Positions 58,538 through 64,000 of a DNA stretch of 64,000 bases are shown one piece after another (within the stretch, counting starts at the first letter, position 1; each line of letters begins with the position of its first letter). This DNA comes from Hibiscus mutabilis (Eukaryota; Streptophyta; Magnoliopsida; Malvales; Malvaceae). The notes under the pieces are model-generated. The model saw nothing but the letters and a program-made list of their open reading frames with translations, searched no databases and was not told the origin of the DNA. The stretch covers positions 10,284,128 to 10,348,127 of the forward strand of contig CM033744.1 of the NCBI GenBank assembly GCA_019671005.1, read 5' to 3'. The position numbers were made by a program, and so were the translations under genes.

Positions 58538-59405
58538 ATGGGGATCAAAGCTTTCATGGTTTCCTTCATTTTTACTTCAATTCTCTTGTCTGTTTTCTAC
58601 CTCCCAACCAAACTAACCATCCCCGTTACAAGGTTCAATCCCATGTCAACCTTAAACATCGTACAAAAATCCAACAGGACATACCCGGTTACCTTTGCCT
58701 ACTTAATCTCCGCTTCCAAAGGGGATGCAACCAAGCTAAAACGCACCCTACATGCTTTGTATCACCCCGGAAATCGGTACCTGGTTCACCTGGATTACGA
58801 GGCGCCTGCCCGGGAGCACAAGGAGATTGCAGAGTTTGTGTCGAATCACCCAGTTTTTAGTTTGGTCGGAAACGTGTACATTGTCGGGAACCTGAACCTG
58901 GTTACTTATAGAGGTCCGACTATGATTGCTACAACTCTTCATGCCATGTCCATGTTTTTGAGATGCTGCAAATGGGATTGGTTTATTAATCTCAGTGCTT
59001 CTGATTATCCTTTAGTTACTCAAGATGGTATGGTGAGTGGCCTTGTTTTGTTTTCTTTGCTGGTTTCTTGCATGATCATGTGAGTTCTTCTCATGATTCA
59101 TGAGCTTATTTATTTTCTGGTTTTTTTTTCAGATCTGATTCATGTCTTTTCCGGTTTGCCAAAAGATCTTAATTTCATTCAGCATACCAGTCAACTGGGA
59201 TGGAAACTGTAAGGAAATCTTGTTTTGTCTCTTTTCTTTTCACTGTAATTTGTTTACATTAAATATGATAAAAAAAAAAAAACTTGCAGGAATAAGAGAG
59301 GGAAACCCACAATAATAGATCCAGGGCTTTACAGGAAGAACAAGTCAGAAATCTGGTGGGTCATTAAACAGAGGACACTGCCCACTGCTTTCAAGCTTTT
59401 TACAG
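58538..59405 (+). CDS. Glycosyltransferase family 14 protein, GlcAT14-like (exons 1-3 only)
   Basis: Exon 1 is 58538-59027, exon 2 59133-59208 and exon 3 59290-59405, joined at GT...AG sites in a continuous frame. The protein starts with a type II membrane anchor (residues about 5-22, FMVSFIFTSILLSVFYL), as in Golgi enzymes. The Branch domain (PF02485) then follows with FAYLISASKGDATKLKRTL, NRYLVHLDYEAP, WDWFINLSASDYPL, IHVFSGLPKDLNFIQHTSQL and RTLPTAFKLFTG. Plant relatives add beta-glucuronic acid to arabinogalactan proteins. About 227 residues are present, against about 390-450 in full proteins. The C-terminal half (normally starting SAWMVLS) was not found up to 64000. Either intron 3 is very long or the gene is broken. 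Confidence 0.85.
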
Positions 59406-60154
59406 GTTATTTCTCCATTTTTCACCCAAGTTTTTCTTTAAAATTCTTTAAAAATTTCAATTATTTCCGGCTTTTTTTCCTACATACTATTTTTGAAGGT
59501 TAAAATATTAAAATGCATCCATCACCAATTATTTACTAAAATATACTATTTTTAGTGTTTTTAGATAAAGACGCATCATGTTAATTATGATAGAATGCAT
59601 TCCTAGTTTATTTGACACGGAAAGGATTGCTGCATTGGAGGCCTAAATTAAAATAAGTATGATTTTCCCCAAAGAGATAAAACATATACGGTTTGTGTCT
59701 AGAACACGTGTTAACATTAACACGAAGTTAGACGATGACATACATAAAAATTTTGTCTCCAATCATTCAATGTATTTTAAAAAATATTATTTAAATACTT
59801 AAAAAATCAATATATATTAGATTTTAGATTTGATAATGTAAATCTTATATTATTTTTTTGAACAAATAATTTATATAATTTAGGTACAAATTTCATATTA
59901 GTTAAATATTAGTTTCTTTTCATTTTTGTTAATGGAGTTTTTCCCACTTTTTAAATATAGTCTTTTTTTAAAAAAAAAATAAAATATAGTCTTTTTAAAC
60001 CAATAATATTAGAAGTGTGTTTCATTAATCGTACATGAAAAGATTTGATTGCAAGTGTGCGAGAACACATCCGATCAATTAGGTCTATCTATAATTTCAG
60101 TCAAAGATAGCATTTAGAAATTGGAAATGTGTGCCAATTTAATATTTAATCTTA

Positions 60155-60176
60155 ATATATATATATATATATATAT
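60155..60176. repeat. TA microsatellite
   Basis: About eleven TA units, ending at ATGGGT. Confidence 0.9.
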
Positions 60177-61001
60177 GGGTAAATATGCCCATATCTCTAG
60201 CATGTCAGCTCCTAAAAAAGTGGAGGGACATTACATTGAAAAGTACCCTAGTTCATGCACATGGTTCATCCCGGCGAGTTTAACTTACTATAAGTTTAGG
60301 ATACAACTAAAAGACGATAAATTTTGATATTTATCTAAAAACTTAAAATGTTAAATTTTTGATAATATTTTACGTTGGTTGTTTCATGTTTTTACAAGTA
60401 TCAAAACTTATTTTATAAGTATCGATACTTATCTAAAAACTTAAAATATTATTAAAAAATTTAAGTATCGAAACTTATTTTGTAAGCATCGAAACTTGTC
60501 AAAAAAATATAAATAATTCAACTTAAAATGTTATAAAAAAAATGTAACATCTTAAATTTTTAGATAAATTTCAAAATTTATCGTTTTTTAACTCATAAAC
60601 CTGTCGTACCCTAGACCTACCCGATTCATGCATTATAATTTATTGGGAACTTTGAAAAGAATAATATTTTTGGGAGTTTGCAAAACTGGTTCCGTTTGCT
60701 TTTGGCATGTTTCGGTTCATTATTTGTTAATTTTTTCGTTTATTGCCTTTGGTATTATATTGTTTTCAAATCAGCCCATTGCGGACAATGATTATTTACA
60801 TATAGTGAGGGTTTTAGACATGTGCGAGGTGATCGACCGCATAGGGCCCCTAAAAAAGAGTGTCTCAAATGAGTTGAATTAAATATTTATAGGGAGAAAA
60901 TAAAAATTTTTAGGTTTAATAAATTACAAGAAAAAATACTTTAAAGAGGGCTCCATAATATTTTTTACTAAGATAAAAATATCTTTTAAAAAAACCTTAT
61001 A

Positions 61002-61257
61002 CTCTATTGTCCCATAAAATTTGTCCCTTTTGTGTTTTAAAATTGTCATACTTAAATTGTTCCTTTGAAAAACTCAACAATTTTTACTAAATACATTTTC
61101 TTTTCTACCCTCTTTTTAGTTCTTCAATAAAACAAACTTTAATTTTTTAAGGATAAAATTGTCATTTTAATTACTTTACAATACATCTCTTACACAAATT
61201 TTTCCCTAAAACTACGTAAAAAGTCAACAAAAAACAATAGTTTTGGGACGGAGGGAG
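61002..61257. mobile_element. Stowaway-type MITE (Tc1/mariner)
   Basis: The right end reads GGGACGGAGGGAG, the complement of the Stowaway terminus CTCCCTCCGTCCC. The left end CTCTATTGTCCCATAAAA is a diverged partner. TA dinucleotides flank both ends (61000-61001, 61258-61259). The length of 256 bp and AT-rich body fit the family. Confidence 0.8.
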
Positions 61258-62504
61258 TATATTTTTAGGATTATAATTTTAATAAACTGCACATTGCCCC
61301 GTAAACCTTTGAACCGTCTATGTTTACATATGTGGTTAAAATATAAACCCAGTGAGTTCCAGGTCCTACTTTAATAGGGTTGGGGAAGATGTGCCCTAAA
61401 ATCTCAATTAAAAGTGCTAGAGGTTTGAAGTCCGTAGTTAAAGAAAAGACAAAACCAAAAGGCAATTGTTTCTTTGAAGATGAAGAGGATTTTTTTTTTG
61501 GTGTGAAGTTGACTTTAATAGAATTCTTTTAATTAGTGCTGCTCATGGTAGGTAAGGTTAGTGAGTTGTTGCTTGGTGGGAAATTGACGTTATAATCACC
61601 CACCAAATACGTTTTTTAACCAATGTTGCGAGGCGTTCCATCATTCTATATCCACCAAACTAGCCTTGTGAACCGTGTGTTGGGCTTCACCATTTTCATC
61701 CCATCACCAAACATGTTCACAATCAAATCATATCAACATATTGTCACTCCTCAAAACGAAGCGAGCATTAATCTCACAATAAAAAATAAAAATAAGATAT
61801 TAAGATATAAAAGCGATAGCACTGCACATCATATTAGACATATTTTAAAGAAAAATAATAGTCCAGTGACAAATGGTATCGAAACGATTTTTTGACTGAC
61901 CGATTTAATACTAAGCTCCCTAATAGTTAGGTAGGGTGGACAACTGTGATAGTAGCCCATCACGAGGGTGTCACAAAGTTCAGTAAGGAAGAATGTCACG
62001 TATGAGAAGAGACGTAGACATTAATCCCGCATCACAAATGAAAAGAAAGATCTTGGGATATAAAAGATGTGGCGTTGTATATCCTATCAGACATGTCTTT
62101 TGAGAATGAGTAATGACCCTCTAAATTCTAACCCCTAACATTAAAACCCTAAATTCTAAACTTATACCACTAAATTTTTGTTTCTGCCGCATGTGTATTG
62201 AATATAAATCCATATATTAAATTCTTTTATTTCTTTAAACTAATTATATGACGGATAATACTTTACAAACTTCATCTAAAAGAATTTAAAGTATTGAAAG
62301 TTACTTAACAGGAATCAAATTTAGACAGAAATAAAAAGAATCTGAAAATCCAGGGTACATGATTTAAAAAAATCTATGTGCCACTGCATCTTTGACTGAG
62401 CATTTGAAACACACGTGCTGTCCAATCTTTACAGTGTTATTTATAAGTTATAGGTTTTCTAAACATTTAATTAAGAATTAATTATCTCTGTGATTCCCTT
62501 TATA

Positions 62505-62827
62505 GTTTAATCTGATGCAGCATGGAATAATGATTTAAACCAATGATAATTCGTCCCAAGCAGTGAAGTTGAGGCAACGGCAGTGAGTCAACAGGACAAG
62601 GCCAATGATGACGGATTACCAACGGTAATGCAGGGAAATCGCAGGAGTTCTAGAGAGAGGAAGTTACCCAAGGGATTAACTGATTTTGTTTTGCACTAAT
62701 GTTGGACCAGTATAAATTAGAATTATGTGGTATAAGTAGTTATAAATTTTGTCACTTTCTGAATCTAAAACTTCTCCTTCTTCTTCTAAACTTCTGTGTA
62801 TTTTGATTGTTAGAATCAAGTCTAACA
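62505..62827 (+). repeat. 5' LTR end of a further gypsy element (start not fixed)
   Basis: The end TCTAACA at 62827 is followed by a PBS-like site. TATAAA at 62711-62716 would be its promoter box. A start near 62510 (TGATGCAGCATGG) is only a guess, because the other LTR is outside the window. Confidence 0.5.
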
Positions 62828-62830
62828 TTT

Positions 62831-62845
62831 TGGTGCTTTCGTTGA
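62831..62845 (+). other. Primer binding site-like sequence
   Basis: TGGTGCTTTCGTTGA sits three bases after the LTR end and just before the gag frame. Similar TGGTGC-type sites occur in plant gypsy elements. The tRNA was not identified. Confidence 0.6.
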
Positions 62846-62859
62846 AAGAATACTACGCT

Positions 62860-64000
62860 ATGGTTAACAACACTGAGGCCATTAAAACACTCCAGAAAAC
62901 TTCAACTTGCCATGAACAGACGTTGACAGCACTTTAGAATACTGCGGCAGAGAACAAGCACACGCTCCAAGATGTGTTGTGACAACTGACCACCCTATTC
63001 GAGCAGTTGGGGCAGCAGTCACAGTCGACCGTGGATCAGGACGGATCGAGCGGAGTGAGAATGGTTGAGGTAAAGGAAAGATAAAGGACGAGATCGAAGA
63101 AGGGTTTCCATTTTCTCCAAAACCAGTCTACGTGGAACTTCCGTTGTTTGCCGAAAAAGATTCTGAGGAATGGGTTGCTTCGGCTCAAGATTTCTTTGAT
63201 TTCTACAGGACCGAGGATCACCATCGGGTGACCATGGCGTCGTTCAGGATGGACGGTATCGCCAAGAGATGGTTTCGGTGGATGCAGCGCTGTCAACAAT
63301 TAGTTGGTTGGGATCATCTGGTAGACGCCATAAGAAAGAGGTTCGCCGTCAAGGAAATCGAATCACCGGAAGGTCAGCTTACCAAGTTGACGCAGACGAC
63401 AAGGGTGGAAGATTACCAAATCAGATTCGAAGAGATGTCGTTGAGGACTAGCAATCTACCTGAGGTATTTCTGATACAGTGTTTTATTTTAGGGTTACAG
63501 GTCGATATAAAAAATGAGGTATTAGCAGTCGGGTCAACACCATGCAAGAGGTGGTAACCATAGCCCGTTTTCATGAAGCTAAGATGGTTGAAGCTAAACT
63601 AGTAATTGGTCGAAGTGGAGGGGCCAAATTACCTCCCCTTTTACCTACACCTAATTATTCATCATCAGGACCAAAGGGATTACCAGGACGACCTCCTCCA
63701 ATTGAAACTGCCCAAAATTCCCAAAACCCTCTACCATGAAGATTAACGGCCGCGGAAGCACAATCTCGTCGCGAAAAGGGTCTTTTCTATTGCTGTGATG
63801 CCAAATTTGTACCGGGGCTCAAGTGTAAGGATCCTCAATTGTTCTTGTTTGATGATGAAATTGATGAAGAGAAATGCGAAGTTGAAGAAGAGATAGTGCT
63901 GGAAAAAGAAGAATTGCAGGAGCAACCATAGGTTTTGTTTAACGCTCTTGCCGGGTGTTACACTCTGAACACGATACATGTGAAAGAAAGGGTACAAGTC
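62860..64000 (+). pseudogene. Ty3-gypsy gag (decayed), cut by window end
   Basis: The reading starts MVNNTEAIKTLQ and has stops near 62936, 62980 and 63082. The main domain follows (from about 63120): LPLFAEKDSEEWVASAQDFF, VTMASFRMDGIAKRWFRWM, AVKEIESPEGQLTKL and LPEVFLIQCFILGLQVDI. A frame change near 63540 leads to ARFHEAKMVEAKL, a Pro-rich stretch, then EKGLFYCCDAKFVPGLKC, a degenerate zinc knuckle where the family has a Cys and a His that are missing here. The last bases encode the approach to the protease (ALAGCYTLNTIHVK). It is a chromovirus-type Gag by recognition, with the clade uncertain. Confidence 0.8.

Larger units (their letters stand above)
59406..62500 (+). other. Probable intron 3 or downstream region of the GT14 gene
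   Basis: No exon matching the missing half was found. It holds a TA microsatellite (60155-60176), repeats of AAGTATCGAAACTT (60380-60500), a Stowaway MITE (61002-61257) and a diverged direct repeat pair (about 61760-61880 and 62010-62120). Frames 60628-60882 and 61623-61895 have no recognisable domain. Confidence 0.55.

Noticed and set aside
60628..60882. 84-codon frame as the missing GT14 exon
   Set aside because: Its residues do not resemble the GT14 C-terminal half, and it has no suitable splice acceptor in frame.

Overview
The window is a TE-dense, gene-poor stretch of a flowering-plant nuclear genome. The evidence is plant-type LTR retrotransposon clades (Tekay-like, Tat/Ogre-like and Athila-like Ty3/gypsy elements, plus copia gag remains), a CACTA transposon, Mutator-type foldback elements, a Stowaway MITE, and two spliced or compact plant genes. 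The style of these repeats resembles cotton (Gossypium, Malvaceae). That is recognition from memory and was not checked against any database.

Layout. 1-9352 is a minus-strand Tekay-like chromovirus array: partial 3' LTR, decayed gag-pol, a complete 2.95-kb LTR, then the integrase end of a second copy that shares this LTR. 9353-11716 looks like a GC-rich-to-AT-rich fragment of another LTR. 12018-20277 is a complete non-autonomous element with 2.1-kb LTRs, a PBS like that of Tat/Ogre elements, no protein genes, and a ~101-bp minisatellite near its 3' end. 20883-21356 is an intact small host gene (PFxWExxPGTPK motif, DUF688-like). 22881-23640 is a broken copia gag region.

23835-38234 is a nest three elements deep. 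A small CACTA element (3-bp TSD AAT) holds a probable ~5.4-kb solo LTR, which holds an 8.4-kb non-autonomous Athila-like element (26112-34521, minus strand). That element lacks pol but keeps gag-like and env-position reading frames. A fuller but decayed Athila-like element of the same family (39916-51714, plus strand) follows. Its 3' LTR stops about 120 bp short of the usual end, yet a perfect 5-bp TSD flanks it.

51720-58335 is AT-rich and holds nested foldback elements. One is a 452-bp element with a perfect 9-bp TSD. Another is a 1.74-kb giant palindrome with telomere-like CCCTAAA motifs at its core and a tRNA-like module in each arm. 58538-59405 holds the first three exons of a glycosyltransferase family 14 gene (GlcAT14-like). 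The C-terminal half is not found before the window ends. Downstream sequence, possibly its third intron, holds a Stowaway MITE and the 5' part of a further gypsy element (PBS at 62831, gag to the window edge).

Apart from the two host genes, I see no gene that looks both complete and functional. The retroelement reading frames carry several stops or shifts each. No rRNA gene, CRISPR array or canonical tRNA gene was seen.
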